Assembly (NCBI GenBank): GCA_903902705.1
Contig: CAIUVX010000127.1
Span: forward strand, 1 to 47,796
Direction of reading: 5' to 3'
Source: an uncultured Methylococcales bacterium
Lineage (GTDB): Bacteria; Pseudomonadota; Gammaproteobacteria; Methylococcales; Methylomonadaceae
DNA: 47,796 bases
How positions within the stretch are numbered: position 1 is the stretch's first letter; the number at the start of each line of letters is the position of its first letter. Below are positions 8,014 through 17,124 of this stretch, piece after piece. The notes under the pieces are model-generated. The model was given only the letters and a program-made list of their open reading frames with translations. It ran no database searches and was not told where the DNA came from. A program made the position numbers and the translations under genes.

Positions 8014-8754
8014 ATGGCAGCAGTATCCATGCGTCAAATGCTTGAAGCGGGTGTTCACTTTGGACACCAAACTCGTTACTGGAATCCCAAAATGGCACCG
8101 TTCATTTTCGGGGCGCGTAACAAAATCCATATCATTGATTTGGAACAAACGCTTCCTTTGTTCAATGACGCTATGAATTATCTGGGTCAAATGACAGCAA
8201 ACAAAGGCACGATTTTGTTTGTTGGCACCAAAAAATCAGCACGCAAAGTAGTCGCGGAAGAAGCGACAAAATGCGGTATGCCTTACGTCAACCATCGCTG
8301 GTTAGGCGGTATGATGACCAATTTTAAAACTATTAAAAAATCTATTAGCCGTTTGAAAGAACTGGAAGCCATGAAAGCTGACGGTACACTGCATCAACGC
8401 TTTGGTAAAAAAGAAGCCTTAGGCATGGAACGTGAACTAGAAAAACTAGAGCGTAGCTTAGGCGGAATTAAAGACATGAAAGGCGTTCCCGATGTTATTT
8501 TTGTACTGGATGTTGGCTACGAAAAAAATGCCATCAGCGAAGCCATAAAATTAGGCATTCCTGTGGTTGGTATCGTGGATTCTAACAACTCGCCCGAAAA
8601 AATCGACTATATTATTCCAGGTAATGACGACTCGATTCGTGCCGTTAAACTGTATTGTGAAAGCGTTGCAGCGGCAGTATTAGAAGCCAAATCAGCCTAT
8701 CAAGGTTTATCAGCAAAAACGGATGATTTTGTTGAAGAAGCCATAGCAGGATAA
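8014..8754 (+). CDS. rpsB: Small ribosomal subunit protein uS2
   Basis: The 246 residues match ribosomal protein S2 end to end. They begin with [20 protein letters not shown], then [20 protein letters not shown], and later have the [18 protein letters not shown] region and the [16 protein letters not shown] segment. S2 is one of the last proteins to join the 30S subunit and helps anchor S1. A good Shine-Dalgarno AGGAG lies six bases before ATG 8014. It is the first gene of the rpsB-tsf-pyrH-frr-uppS-cdsA-dxr-rseP block. In enterobacteria S2 represses its own mRNA, and the long leader here would allow the same. Confidence 0.98.
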   Translation: MAAVSMRQMLEAGVHFGHQTRYWNPKMAPFIFGARNKIHIIDLEQTLPLFNDAMNYLGQMTANKGTILFVGTKKSARKVVAEEATKCGMPYVNHRWLGGMMTNFKTIKKSISRLKELEAMKADGTLHQRFGKKEALGMERELEKLERSLGGIKDMKGVPDVIFVLDVGYEKNAISEAIKLGIPVVGIVDSNNSPEKIDYIIPGNDDSIRAVKLYCESVAAAVLEAKSAYQGLSAKTDDFVEEAIAG

Positions 8755-8760
8755 CGGAGT

Positions 8761-8818
8761 CCAATAGCTTCAGCTATTGGAGTAAAACAGCTAAAGCTGT
8801 TTTACTCCACCCCCCCCC
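8761..8818. repeat. Two adjacent hairpins and a C-run after rpsB
   Basis: Two perfect palindromes follow rpsB. The first has arms CCAATAGCT/AGCTATTGG (8761-8780). The second has arms GGAGTAAAACAGCT/AGCTGTTTTACTCC around AA (8779-8808). A run of nine C (8810-8818) follows. The second hairpin has the look of a dispersed palindromic repeat inserted in the rpsB-tsf gap. It could slow RNA decay or attenuate transcription. Confidence 0.65.
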
Positions 8819-8836
8819 TACGCATTAATAACATCC

Positions 8837-8866
8837 AAAAACGCCTCCTTTTAAGGGGGCGTTTTT
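8837..8866 (+). terminator. Intrinsic terminator/attenuator between rpsB and tsf
   Basis: The arms AAAAACGCCTCC (8837-8848) and GGGGGCGTTTTT (8855-8866) pair over 12 bp with one G-U, around the loop TTTTAA. The right arm ends in a T5 run, giving the classic intrinsic terminator shape. Its position 26 bp before tsf suggests partial termination that would set the S2 to EF-Ts ratio. The enterobacterial operon also has an attenuator-like hairpin in this gap. Confidence 0.75.
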
Positions 8867-8891
8867 ACAGTAACGACAGAGTGAGAAAAAT

Positions 8892-9788
8892 ATGAGTACA
8901 GTAATCAGCGCGGCAATGGTTAAAGAACTGCGTGAAAGAACCAGTTCTGGCATGATGGAATGTAAAAGAGCCTTAGTAGAAGCTGAGGGCGATATGGAAT
9001 TAGCCATTGAAAATATGCGTAAAGCAGGGTCAGCGAAAGCCGATAAAAAATCAGGTCGTATTGCCGCCGAAGGTATTATTGGCGTTAAAGTCAGTAATGA
9101 TGGCAAAGCAGTTGCGATTGTTGACATTAACTGCGAAACCGATTTCGTGGCTAAAGCCGAATCGTTTGTATCATTCGTCAACAGCGTCACCGAAGGTTTA
9201 TTAAACGCTGACATCGAAACCGAGGAACAATTATTGGCTATGCCTTTAGAAGATGGTGTGACCGTTGATGAAATGCGTCGTGGTTTGATTTCAACTTTAG
9301 GCGAAAACATCACTGTTAGACGTTTTGAAAAATTCAAAACCGAAGGCGGCACAGCCTGTTATCTACACGGCAACAAAATTGGTGTAATCGTCGAATTAGC
9401 GGTAGCCGATGGAGAATTGGGCAAAGATGTAGCCATGCACATTGCTGCTAGCAAGCCTGTTTGTGTTTCTGAAGATCAAGTCCCCGCTGAAACGATTGAA
9501 AAAGAAAAAGAAATTTTCTTAGCGCAACAAGAAGAAAAAATGAAAGGCAAGTCAGCTGATATCGTCGAAAAAATGGTTGCTGGTCGAGTCAATAAGTTCT
9601 TAACGGAAGTCACTTTATTAGGTCAAGCCTTCATTAAAGATGACAAAAAAACAGTCGGTCAATTAGCGAAAGAAAAAGGCAATACCATCGTGCGCTTTAG
9701 CCGTTTTGAAGTGGGCGAAGGCATTGAGAAAAAAGAAGAAAACTTTGCTGAAGAAGTTGCTGCGTATGCTGATAGCTTTAAGAAGTAA
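8892..9788 (+). CDS. tsf: Elongation factor Ts
   Basis: EF-Ts recycles EF-Tu by releasing GDP. The 298 residues begin with the N-terminal UBA-like domain and contain the signature ELRERTSSGMMECKRALVEA, followed by the GRIAAEGIIGVKV strand and the CETDFVAKAESF motif that contacts EF-Tu. The C-terminal core contains GQLAKEKGNTIVRFSRFEVG. Length is slightly above the usual 283-295 because of a short acidic C-terminal tail. The start ATG 8892 gives the family-typical N-terminus. It is separated from rpsB by repeats and an attenuator. The block continues only after a toxin-antitoxin insertion. Confidence 0.98.
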   Translation: MSTVISAAMVKELRERTSSGMMECKRALVEAEGDMELAIENMRKAGSAKADKKSGRIAAEGIIGVKVSNDGKAVAIVDINCETDFVAKAESFVSFVNSVTEGLLNADIETEEQLLAMPLEDGVTVDEMRRGLISTLGENITVRRFEKFKTEGGTACYLHGNKIGVIVELAVADGELGKDVAMHIAASKPVCVSEDQVPAETIEKEKEIFLAQQEEKMKGKSADIVEKMVAGRVNKFLTEVTLLGQAFIKDDKKTVGQLAKEKGNTIVRFSRFEVGEGIEKKEENFAEEVAAYADSFKK

Positions 9789-9790
9789 GT

Positions 9791-9861
9791 TGTAGGTTGG
9801 GCTAGCGATAGCGTAACCCAACGATAGCTTCGATTTGGGTTACGGCTATCGCCTAACCCAT
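9791..9861. repeat. Long imperfect hairpin of the GGGTTACGCTATCGC repeat family
   Basis: Two inverted units face each other: one reads GTAGGTTGGGCTAGCGATAG and then CGTAACCCA, and the other runs from TGGGTTACGG to CCTAACCCA. They form a hairpin of about 60 bases right after tsf. One unit recurs in inverted orientation at 4411-4440. The repeat is often seen in intergenic gaps of methanotrophs and cyanobacteria, and no function is known. It could act as a partial terminator after tsf. It also creates a false N-terminal extension for the downstream brnT frame. Confidence 0.75.
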
Positions 9862-9903
9862 CTCAAATATCTAGCCTATAACTTTTTTGAAAGAGATTTT
9901 TCA

Positions 9904-10179
9904 GTGGACTTTGAATGGGATTCGCAAAAAGCAGATATTAACGATAAGAAGCACGGCGTTTCTTTTGAAGAGGCTTCTACTGTATTTGGGGATTATTTAT
10001 CTTTTACCTACCCTGATTCAACGCATTCGATTTTGGAAGAACGTTATATTATTATCGGTCTTTCTGGTGAAAATAGAATATTGGTCATTTCTCATACACA
10101 GCGTGGAGAAAGTATCAGAATTATTAGTGCGCGACAGGCGACAAACCGAGAGAGAGATTTTTATGAATCAAAAAAATAG
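9904..10179 (+). CDS. brnT: BrnT-family ribonuclease toxin
   Basis: The 91 residues from GTG 9904 match BrnT: FEWDSQKADINDKKHGVSFE, EASTVFGD, ERYIIIGLSG, RILVISHTQRGESIRIISAR and the R..FY end. BrnT is a RelE-fold RNase that blocks translation and is neutralised by BrnA. The frame is open upstream to a TTG at 9835, but that part is translated repeat DNA. A purine-rich stretch (GAAAGAGA) before GTG 9904 and the family length both favour the shorter form. The antitoxin gene overlaps the 3' end. The pair sits between tsf and pyrH, inside an otherwise conserved essential block. Confidence 0.88.
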   Translation: MDFEWDSQKADINDKKHGVSFEEASTVFGDYLSFTYPDSTHSILEERYIIIGLSGENRILVISHTQRGESIRIISARQATNRERDFYESKK

Positions 10180-10390
10180 CGATGAGTTAAATGATGAACT
10201 TCTTGATGAATATGACTTTTCCAAAATGGACAATGGAGTTCGTGGAAAATATGCCAAACAATACCATGATGGCGTAAAGCTAGTTATGCTTGAAGCCGAT
10301 GTAGCGCAAATTTTCCCCGATGCAAAATCAGTCAATGAAGCACTGAGAGCCTTATCAAAAATTATTCTACAACATCAAAAAATCGCCTAA
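10163..10390 (+). CDS. Antitoxin partner of BrnT
   Basis: From ATG 10163 the 75 residues read MNQKNSDELNDELLDEYDFS, then a GVRGKYAKQYHDGVKLVMLE segment and DAKSVNEALRALSK. This D[FL]SK..GVRGKY pattern with a C-terminal FPD..VNEALRAL helix is typical of a small antitoxin family found with RelE- and BrnT-type toxins. Such proteins bind DNA as ribbon-helix-helix dimers and repress their own operon. The start overlaps the toxin's stop by 17 bases, with AGAGAGAGAT as a possible ribosome binding site. It differs from classical BrnA (COG3514), so the symbol brnA is not used. Confidence 0.8.
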   Translation: MNQKNSDELNDELLDEYDFSKMDNGVRGKYAKQYHDGVKLVMLEADVAQIFPDAKSVNEALRALSKIILQHQKIA

Positions 10391-10454
10391 CATCGTGCTT
10401 AGGTGGAACAGTTTAATGTGACGATAAACAACATCTTGGTACAGGGAAAGCATT

Positions 10455-10622
10455 GTGAAATTTAAAGTAATTATCCACAAAGCTAAAGAAGGTGGATATT
10501 GGGCTGAAGTTCCAACCATTTTGGCTCGTGCAACGTATGGTAATGTGTTCGAGGAGTTTTTATCGAATTTGCATGAAGCCTGTTTATTAGTCTATATAAA
10601 ACAAATAAAAATTTGCCAATAA
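10455..10622 (+). pseudogene. HicB-like antitoxin remnant
   Basis: From GTG 10455 the frame reads KFKVIIHKAKEGGYWAEVP and then a weakened segment to TAA 10620-10622, 55 residues in all. The beginning is the HicB pattern KFKV..HK..EGGYWAEVP. The next part normally reads ALPGC.S.GDT.EEAL.N..EA; only [15 protein letters not shown] remains recognisable. No hicA gene is adjacent. The gene is short and lies directly before pyrH, so it is probably an eroded orphan. A small functional protein cannot be excluded. Confidence 0.6.
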
Positions 10623-10666
10623 CTATCCCGCAACCTATTTTTCATAATCTGACTCACATAAAAACC

Positions 10667-11392
10667 ATGACTAAATTAATTTGCCAAAGAATTCTACTCA
10701 AGTTAAGCGGTGAAGCGTTAAGCAGCAAAGAAGGCGGTAGTATTGATGCCGATATTGTTAGTCGTCTTGCCACAGAAATTAAAGACTTATGCGATGTTGG
10801 CATTCAAGTCGGTTTAGTCATTGGTGGCGGTAATATTTTACGCGGTGCGGAAAAAGCCTCTGAAGGGCTAGACCGTGTCACTAGCGATCAAATGGGTATG
10901 TTAGCCACTGTCATCAATGCCTTAGCTATGCAGGATGCCTTGGAACATCAAGGACAACAAGTGCGAGTGATGTCTGCACTTAAAATCAATCAAGTCTGTG
11001 AGGATTATATCCGCCGCCGTGCCGTGAGACATTTAGAAAAAGGTCGAGTGGTTATTTTTGCCGCTGGCACAGGTAATCCATTTTTTACTACTGATTCTGC
11101 CGCCAGTTTACGCGCCATTGAAATTAATGCAGGCTTGATGATTAAGGCGACTAAAGTAAAAGGCGTGTATTCTGCTGACCCTGAAAAAGTCAAAGACGCA
11201 ATCTTTTATCCATACTTAACCTATGATGAAGCACTCGACCAGCGGCTTAATGTGATGGATACCACCGCTTTGGTGTTATGCCGTGATAATAATGTCCCGA
11301 TGCGCGTCATGAATATTTTTGAACAAGGTGCTGTCATGAGACTCATGATGGGCGAAGAAATAGGTTCTCTTATTGAACGAGGAACAGAATAA
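10667..11392 (+). CDS. pyrH: UMP kinase
   Basis: Phosphorylates UMP to UDP in pyrimidine nucleotide synthesis and forms a hexamer of the amino-acid kinase fold. Visible motifs are [11 protein letters not shown] at the phosphate-binding start, [13 protein letters not shown], the [20 protein letters not shown] helix, and [17 protein letters not shown] 10667 gives 241 residues, exactly the E. coli length. An upstream in-frame start would add 18 residues of non-family sequence that overlap the HicB-like relic. The stop shares a base with the frr start (TAATG), so the two are coupled. Confidence 0.97.
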   Translation: MTKLICQRILLKLSGEALSSKEGGSIDADIVSRLATEIKDLCDVGIQVGLVIGGGNILRGAEKASEGLDRVTSDQMGMLATVINALAMQDALEHQGQQVRVMSALKINQVCEDYIRRRAVRHLEKGRVVIFAAGTGNPFFTTDSAASLRAIEINAGLMIKATKVKGVYSADPEKVKDAIFYPYLTYDEALDQRLNVMDTTALVLCRDNNVPMRVMNIFEQGAVMRLMMGEEIGSLIERGTE

Positions 11393-11949
11393 TGATTAGT
11401 GATATTCAACAAAGTGCAGCAACTCGTATGGGCAAAAGTATTGAAGCCCTAAAACATGAGTTTTCAAAAATTAGAACAGGCAGAGCGCATCCTAGCTTGT
11501 TAGATCAAGTGGTCGTGTCTTACTATGGCTCTGAGTCATCTATCTCTGCGGTGGCAAATGTTGCCGTTGAAGATGCCAGAACCCTGAGCATTACGCCTTG
11601 GGAAAAGTCGATGGTCACCGCAATAGAAAAAGCGATTTTAAAATCCGATTTGGGTTTGAATCCATCTACCAATGGCATGACTATTCGCATTCCTTTACCT
11701 GCACTGACCGAAGAACGCCGCCGTGCTTTGGTTAAAGTCGTTAAAAACGAAGCCGAAAATGGACGAGTGGCTATTCGTAATATTCGTCGTGATGCCAATT
11801 CCGAGATCAAGGATTTATTAAAAGAAAAAATGATTTCTGAAGACGATGCTCGCGTTGCTGAAGAAAAAATCCAAAAATTAACCGATCAATATATCAAAGA
11901 CGCGGAAAAATTATTGGAAGCAAAAGAGGCAGATTTGTTATCAATGTAA
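11392..11949 (+). CDS. frr: Ribosome recycling factor
   Basis: Splits the post-termination ribosome together with EF-G. The 185 residues equal the E. coli length. Family motifs are [38 protein letters not shown] and [21 protein letters not shown] 11392 overlaps the pyrH stop by one base. The order pyrH-frr is nearly universal in bacteria. Confidence 0.98.
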   Translation: MISDIQQSAATRMGKSIEALKHEFSKIRTGRAHPSLLDQVVVSYYGSESSISAVANVAVEDARTLSITPWEKSMVTAIEKAILKSDLGLNPSTNGMTIRIPLPALTEERRRALVKVVKNEAENGRVAIRNIRRDANSEIKDLLKEKMISEDDARVAEEKIQKLTDQYIKDAEKLLEAKEADLLSM

Positions 11950-11989
11950 TTGCCCAACAATATATTCTGCTACTTTTGTGAGACACACC

Positions 11990-12757
11990 ATGCCTACTGA
12001 TGACTCTAGCCACGCGCAACCCGTTAATCCTAATCCCCGTCATATCGCTATTATTATGGATGGCAATGGACGCTGGGCGCAAAAACGTTTTATGCCGCGT
12101 GCAATGGGTCATCAAGCAGGTGTTAAAACTGTCCGAAAAATAGTCGAATATTGCGCTAATCAAAAAATCGAAGTACTAAGCTTATTTGCGTTTAGTAGTG
12201 AAAATTGGCGGCGACCTGAAACAGAAGTGTCTTTGCTGATGGCTCTGTTTATGGCAACGTTGCAACGGGAAATCAACAAGCTGGATCGTAACAATATCCG
12301 CTTGCGTTTTATTGGTGATAGGTCTGCGTTTCCCGAAAAATTACAACAAAAAATGGCAGAAGGCGAAGCGCAAACTGAACATAATACTGCCCTTACTTTA
12401 GTGATTGCCGCTAATTACGGTGGACATTGGGATATATGCCAAGCCTTTCAAAAAATCAGCCAAAAAATAGCGGCTGGGGAATTAGCACAGCAAGACATCA
12501 CTGAAACCTTGATTAATCAGCATTTATCGACTGCCGACTTACCTGAGCCTGATCTATTTATTCGTACAGGCGGCGAACAGCGGGTGAGTAACTTTATGTT
12601 ATGGCAATTAGCTTATGCAGAAATGTATTTTACTCCCGCACTCTGGCCTGATTTTGACCAGAATACCCTAGCGGAGGCAATTAACAGTTTTAAAGGTCGT
12701 CAACGCCGCTTTGGTCATACAGGCGAGCAAGTACTTAATAAATCCAACACTCCATAA
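11990..12757 (+). CDS. uppS: Undecaprenyl diphosphate synthase
   Basis: Makes the C55 lipid carrier for peptidoglycan and O-antigen from FPP and isopentenyl diphosphate. The 255 residues contain HIAIIMDGNGRWAQKR (catalytic Asp in MDGN), MGHQAGVKTVRKI, FSSENWRRP and a C-terminal LFIRTGGEQRVSNFMLWQLA. Most homologues have RTSGE at this last site; here it is RTGGE. ATG 11990 fits the known N-terminus, while GTG 11978 in frame would add four residues. The gene is 40 bp after frr and 26 bp before cdsA. Confidence 0.97.
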   Translation: MPTDDSSHAQPVNPNPRHIAIIMDGNGRWAQKRFMPRAMGHQAGVKTVRKIVEYCANQKIEVLSLFAFSSENWRRPETEVSLLMALFMATLQREINKLDRNNIRLRFIGDRSAFPEKLQQKMAEGEAQTEHNTALTLVIAANYGGHWDICQAFQKISQKIAAGELAQQDITETLINQHLSTADLPEPDLFIRTGGEQRVSNFMLWQLAYAEMYFTPALWPDFDQNTLAEAINSFKGRQRRFGHTGEQVLNKSNTP

Positions 12758-12783
12758 CACATAACTTTATAGAATTTATCAAT

Positions 12784-13713
12784 ATGTTAAAACAGCGAAT
12801 TATTACCGCCACCATTTTGGCAACAGTGATCGTGTCGGCGGTTCTTATGCTGCCTTCGGATTATTTTTCCTTGCTCATTGCCATTATTGTGTTAATCGGT
12901 GCGTGGGAATGGCTCAATTTAATTGACATCAACAGTCCTGCTAAACGTGCTGCATTTATCGGTACGCTGATTTTTGCCATGTTACTTATCCATTTATGGA
13001 CTTATATTTTGGAAGCCCTCGTTCCCGTGATGGATAATTTAGCGGAGAAATACAAGTTTCAAATGACGGATATTCGTGATCAATCGGGACTTTTAGAATG
13101 GTTGATTATACCTGCGGTGTTGTTTTGGCTGACAATCATGCTGTTAATTCGTAAAGCACCATTGCAAACACTGAGCTTACAACTGCGCTCACGTTATAAA
13201 GCCCTGATTGGTTGGTGTGTATTATTAGCAGGTTGGATGTTTTTATCCAGATTACGTTTATTTTATGGCAGTGAAATGACACTTTATTTCTTGCTACTGA
13301 TATGGGTTGCCGATATTGCCGCTTATTTTTCGGGCAAAAAATGGGGTAAAACTAAATTAGCACCCGATATTAGCCCAGGTAAAACCGTTGAAGGTGTTTA
13401 CGGGGCGTTAGTGTCAGCCGCTGTATCTGCCATCATTTTGTGTATTGCCTTAAGCGTTATTTATGGAAAAGCCGTTACCTTTATGGTTGCAGGTGATTTG
13501 ATGTTGTTATCCATCATTACTGTGCAAATATCGGTTTATGGTGATTTATTTTTCAGCTTAGTGAAACGTCAACGTGGTGTAAAAGATAGCGGTAATTTGT
13601 TACCTGGTCATGGTGGCGTGCTAGATAGAGTTGATAGCTTGATTGCCGCTGCACCTGTGTTTTATGCGGGCATCTATTTAATTTACATGATTTTATTAGC
13701 CCCTGCGCAATAA
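12784..13713 (+). CDS. cdsA: Phosphatidate cytidylyltransferase
   Basis: Converts phosphatidic acid and CTP to CDP-diacylglycerol at the inner membrane. The 309 residues have about eight hydrophobic segments and the CdsA signature near the C-terminus, [18 protein letters not shown] followed by HGGVLDRVD, with the metal-binding acidic residues. There is a longer than usual loop around residues 75-105 ([16 protein letters not shown]). It is part of the lipid block uppS-cdsA-dxr-rseP. In E. coli dxr precedes uppS; here dxr follows cdsA, as in several other gammaproteobacteria. Confidence 0.96.
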   Translation: MLKQRIITATILATVIVSAVLMLPSDYFSLLIAIIVLIGAWEWLNLIDINSPAKRAAFIGTLIFAMLLIHLWTYILEALVPVMDNLAEKYKFQMTDIRDQSGLLEWLIIPAVLFWLTIMLLIRKAPLQTLSLQLRSRYKALIGWCVLLAGWMFLSRLRLFYGSEMTLYFLLLIWVADIAAYFSGKKWGKTKLAPDISPGKTVEGVYGALVSAAVSAIILCIALSVIYGKAVTFMVAGDLMLLSIITVQISVYGDLFFSLVKRQRGVKDSGNLLPGHGGVLDRVDSLIAAAPVFYAGIYLIYMILLAPAQ

Positions 13714-13723
13714 AGGACTGATT

Positions 13724-14911
13724 ATGAAAAAAGGTATTTGTATACTCGGTGCAACAGGCTCAATTGGCGTTAGCACCCTAGATGTAGTGGCAAGACATTC
13801 TCATCTTTACAAAGTGATTGCCTTAACCGCGAACACCAATATTGTTGATTTATATGAACAATGTTTGGTACACCATCCCGAAGTCGTCGTTGTGGTCAAT
13901 GAAGCCAAAGCCGAAGAATTTAAAGTGCAGCTTAAAGATTCGCCTGTTTCCGATATTGAAGTGCTGTCTGGCGTAAAAGCCTTAGAACACGTTGCCACGC
14001 TCGATAATGTTGATTCTGTAATGGCGGCAATTGTTGGTGCGGCAGGATTATTGCCCAGTTTAGCGGCGGCAAAAGCAGGTAAAACCATTTTGCTTGCCAA
14101 TAAAGAAGCCTTGGTGATGTCGGGTACAATCTTCATGCAGGCTGTCACTGATTCAGGCGCACAATTATTGCCAATTGATAGCGAACATAATGCGATTTTT
14201 CAATGTATGCCAGCAGCTTATGTTTCTGGAATGCAAGCCAAAGGCGTTAGGCGTATTTTATTGACTGCCTCAGGTGGACCCTTTCGTTCTATGCCAATAG
14301 AGCAAATGCGTGATGTCACCCCCGCGCAAGCCGTGGCGCATCCTAATTGGGATATGGGCAGAAAAATATCAGTCGATTCCGCTACCATGATGAACAAAGG
14401 ATTAGAAATGATCGAGGCCTGCTTATTGTTTGATATGCAGCCCGAACAAATTCAAATCGTCATTCATCCGCAAAGCGTGATTCACTCAATGGTGGATTAT
14501 GTTGACGGCACGGTACTCGCACAAATGGGTAATCCTGATATGCGTATTCCGATTGCTTACTCATTGGCTTGGCCAGAACGCTTTGATTCAGGTGTTGCCC
14601 CCTTGGATATTTTTAAAGTTGCACGGATGGATTTTGAAGAACCTAATCTGCAACGTTTTCCTTGTTTGCGTTTAGCCTATCAGGCGATTCACGCAGGCGG
14701 TATCATGCCAACGGTATTAAATGCGGCGAATGAAATTGCAGTCGAAGCCTTTCTAAATGAGCAATTACGCTTTACTGATATTGCCGTTATCATTGAACAC
14801 ACAATGGCGAAATTTGAAGCTACTACTGCTGATACGCTAGAGCTGGTATTAGCAGCAGATGCTGAAGCGCGAGTCGTTGCCAACCACTTGATTGTTGCTC
14901 TGAGTCATTAA
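13724..14911 (+). CDS. dxr: 1-deoxy-D-xylulose 5-phosphate reductoisomerase
   Basis: Second enzyme of the MEP isoprenoid pathway; makes 2-C-methyl-D-erythritol 4-phosphate with NADPH. The 395 residues begin with the dinucleotide-binding motif [12 protein letters not shown]. They contain [12 protein letters not shown], the metal-binding [14 protein letters not shown], the TASGGPFR loop, and the active-site segment [20 protein letters not shown]. The product ultimately feeds UppS, two genes upstream. Start ATG 13724 lies 10 bp after cdsA. The stop overlaps the rseP start by one base. Confidence 0.98.
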   Translation: MKKGICILGATGSIGVSTLDVVARHSHLYKVIALTANTNIVDLYEQCLVHHPEVVVVVNEAKAEEFKVQLKDSPVSDIEVLSGVKALEHVATLDNVDSVMAAIVGAAGLLPSLAAAKAGKTILLANKEALVMSGTIFMQAVTDSGAQLLPIDSEHNAIFQCMPAAYVSGMQAKGVRRILLTASGGPFRSMPIEQMRDVTPAQAVAHPNWDMGRKISVDSATMMNKGLEMIEACLLFDMQPEQIQIVIHPQSVIHSMVDYVDGTVLAQMGNPDMRIPIAYSLAWPERFDSGVAPLDIFKVARMDFEEPNLQRFPCLRLAYQAIHAGGIMPTVLNAANEIAVEAFLNEQLRFTDIAVIIEHTMAKFEATTADTLELVLAADAEARVVANHLIVALSH

Positions 14912-16272
14912 TGGATTTTCTACATACCGTATTTTATTTCATTGTCGCTATCGGTGTTTTGGTAGCGTTTCATGAATTTGGGCATTTTTGGGTGGCACGA
15001 CAAGTCGGCGTTAAAGTGTTGCGGTTTTCTATCGGTTTTGGCAAAGTGTTGTGGTCGTATCAAAAACACCCTAGCGACACCGAATATGTGTTATCCATGA
15101 TTCCCTTAGGTGGCTATGTCAAAATGGTCGATGAACGTGAGGGCGAAGTGGCTTCCGAAGACTTGCCTTATGCTTTCAATCGTCAGCCTGTGTGGGCAAG
15201 AACTGCCATTGTTGCCGCTGGGCCGATTTTTAATCTGGTGTTAGCCGTCGCACTATTTTGGGCAGTGCTGGTTATTGGTGAAACAGGTATTAAACCCATA
15301 TTGGGCGTGATAGAGCAAGGCACATTGGCTGCACAAGCAGGCTTTGTCGAAGGCGATGAAATCACCGCAGTCAATGATAAACAAACACCTACATGGATGG
15401 AGGCAATGGAAACCATCATTACCTCTGCGATGAATGATGAGTCGAGCATTACTATTGCCGTCTCCACTATCGACCAACAGCAAATTGTCAGAACGCTGAC
15501 CATTAATGAACAAGACAAAGTAGATGCGTCCGCATTATACAAACGCTTAGGTTTTAAACCTTGGTCGCCTAGCTTAAAGCCACAAATCGGGCGAGTATTA
15601 CCCGATAGTGCTGCGTTAGCTGCTGGTTTGCAAGCAAACGATTTAATCATCAGTGCCGATAATATCGCCATAAAAGACTGGCAACAGTGGGTTGAAATGA
15701 TTAAAGTGCATCCTGATATGACCATGCAATTAATCATCGAACGTGACGGCGCGAGAATAGCACTCACCATCACACCAAAAGCCGTCCCTGTCGGTAAAAA
15801 CACCGAAGGCAAAATCGGCGCGGCGGTGTTCGTTCCCGAAGAACTGATAAAATCCATCACCGTTGATTATTCCTTATCCCCCCTAGAAGCCATTCCCGCT
15901 GCCTTTAAAACTACTTATTTTTACAGCACCTCGACGCTAAAAATGATGGGCAAAATGTTAGTTGGCAAAGCCTCTGTAGAAAATCTAAGCGGTCCAATTA
16001 GCATTGCTCAATATGCAGGGCAATCGGCAGAAATGGGCTTAACGGCATTTCTTAAATTTCTAGGTTTAGTCAGTGTCAGCTTAGGGATACTTAATTTATT
16101 ACCCATCCCTGTATTAGACGGCGGTCATCTATTATTTTTCGCGCTAGAAGCTATTAAAGGCAAACCCGTTTCAGAAAAAATACAGTTATTTTTTCAACAA
16201 GTCGGTGTTACTTTATTGATGTTGCTCATGGCTGTTGCCATGTTTGTCGATGTACAGCGATTATTTCAGTAA
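14911..16272 (+). CDS. rseP: Site-2 protease RseP (sigma-E pathway)
   Basis: Intramembrane zinc metalloprotease that cuts the anti-sigma factor RseA after DegS and so releases sigma-E. The HEFGH zinc motif is at residues 21-25 in the first membrane segment. Two PDZ domains follow (about 115-200 and 210-290, with GRVLPDSAALAAGLQANDLI). The C-terminal catalytic motif LLPIPVLDGGHLLFF supplies the Asp ligand. Length 453 is close to the E. coli 450. ATG 14911 overlaps the dxr stop. In most gammaproteobacteria bamA, skp and lpxD follow; here the conserved block ends at rseP. Confidence 0.97.
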   Translation: MDFLHTVFYFIVAIGVLVAFHEFGHFWVARQVGVKVLRFSIGFGKVLWSYQKHPSDTEYVLSMIPLGGYVKMVDEREGEVASEDLPYAFNRQPVWARTAIVAAGPIFNLVLAVALFWAVLVIGETGIKPILGVIEQGTLAAQAGFVEGDEITAVNDKQTPTWMEAMETIITSAMNDESSITIAVSTIDQQQIVRTLTINEQDKVDASALYKRLGFKPWSPSLKPQIGRVLPDSAALAAGLQANDLIISADNIAIKDWQQWVEMIKVHPDMTMQLIIERDGARIALTITPKAVPVGKNTEGKIGAAVFVPEELIKSITVDYSLSPLEAIPAAFKTTYFYSTSTLKMMGKMLVGKASVENLSGPISIAQYAGQSAEMGLTAFLKFLGLVSVSLGILNLLPIPVLDGGHLLFFALEAIKGKPVSEKIQLFFQQVGVTLLMLLMAVAMFVDVQRLFQ

Positions 16273-16290
16273 TTCAATTTGCTAATGATG

Positions 16291-16326
16291 TAATGGAATC
16301 AAAAATCATGATTTTTGACTCCGTTA
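16291..16326. terminator. Palindrome after rseP, possible terminator
   Basis: The arms TAATGGAATCAAAAATCA and TGATTTTTGACTCCGTTA pair over about 18 bp with one mismatch and one G-T, and have no true loop at the centre (TCAAAAATCATGATTTTTGA is a perfect palindrome). The downstream sequence TTATTTCG is only weakly T-rich. It marks the end of the conserved rpsB-rseP block. Termination is plausible, and a dispersed palindromic repeat is the alternative. Confidence 0.45.
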
Positions 16327-16383
16327 TTTCGCCATCACTTTGATTTTTACCATTACCTCCAATTTAACAAACACGAGAAAATC

Positions 16384-17115
16384 ATGAAAAAAATTATTAC
16401 GGTGATAGCGGTATCACTCCTTAGCTTGACATTATCAACAGCTCAGGCAGATGAAAATACCATTAAAGAATCTATTGCCAAATCCATGCCCACCATGAAA
16501 ATCGATGCCATTAAAGCATCTGAAGTCAAAGGGCTTTATGAAGTTGCGGTAGGACCTCATGTATTTTATGTCTCTGACGATGGTAAATACCTGATAGAAG
16601 GACATTTAATCGATATTGCTGCGCGTAAAGATTTAACCGAAGGCAAGCTAAACGAAGCACACGTTAATGCCATTAAAAAATTGGGGACAGATAAAATGAT
16701 TATCTTTAAACCCAAAACCAGCAAATACACCGTGTCAGTGTTCACTGACATCGACTGTGGCTATTGCCGTAAACTACATTCAGAACTTGATTCCTACATG
16801 GCAGAAGGCATCACTATTCAGTACATCTTCTTCCCTAGAACAGGTAAAAATACCGAGTCTTACAAAAAAGCTATTTCTGTCTGGTGTGCAGGTGATGCTG
16901 AATCGCGTAAAACTGCGTTAACCGCCGCTAAAAAAGGTGCTAACCCCAAAGAAAAAACCTGTAACAATCCCATTGATGAGCAAATGCAGCTAGGCGCAGA
17001 GTTTGAAATTAACGGCACGCCAACTATCGTTTCAGAAAAAGGCACTGTTTACCCTGGTTATTTGCCTGCTAAACAATTGGCAGAAATGCTAAAAGAAGAA
17101 AGTGCGGCTAAGTAA
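16384..17115 (+). CDS. dsbC: Periplasmic thiol:disulfide isomerase DsbC
   Basis: Corrects wrong disulfides in periplasmic proteins and is kept reduced by DsbD. ATG 16384 starts a clear signal peptide (MKKIITVIAVSLLSLTLST, cleavage after AQA). The N-terminal dimerisation domain contains VKGLYEVAVGPHVFYVSDDG. The thioredoxin-like domain has the active site FTDIDCGYCRKLHSEL near residue 124 and the cis-Pro segment FEINGTPTIV. The 243 residues fit the family. A longer in-frame start at 16315 would place 23 non-signal residues before the signal peptide. Two small envelope proteins follow on the opposite strand. Confidence 0.95.
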   Translation: MKKIITVIAVSLLSLTLSTAQADENTIKESIAKSMPTMKIDAIKASEVKGLYEVAVGPHVFYVSDDGKYLIEGHLIDIAARKDLTEGKLNEAHVNAIKKLGTDKMIIFKPKTSKYTVSVFTDIDCGYCRKLHSELDSYMAEGITIQYIFFPRTGKNTESYKKAISVWCAGDAESRKTALTAAKKGANPKEKTCNNPIDEQMQLGAEFEINGTPTIVSEKGTVYPGYLPAKQLAEMLKEESAAK

Positions 17116-17124
17116 TTGATAAAT

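Noticed and set aside
9835-9903. N-terminal extension of the BrnT frame from TTG 9835
   Set aside because: The extra 23 codons are translated palindromic repeat DNA and do not match the family; GTG 9904 gives the usual length.
11978-11989. GTG 11978 as the uppS start
   Set aside because: It adds only four residues and lacks a better ribosome binding site; ATG 11990 matches the family length.
15183-15860. A 225-codon open frame on the minus strand inside rseP
   Set aside because: It is antisense to a complete rseP with all motifs, has no family pattern and no ribosome binding site.
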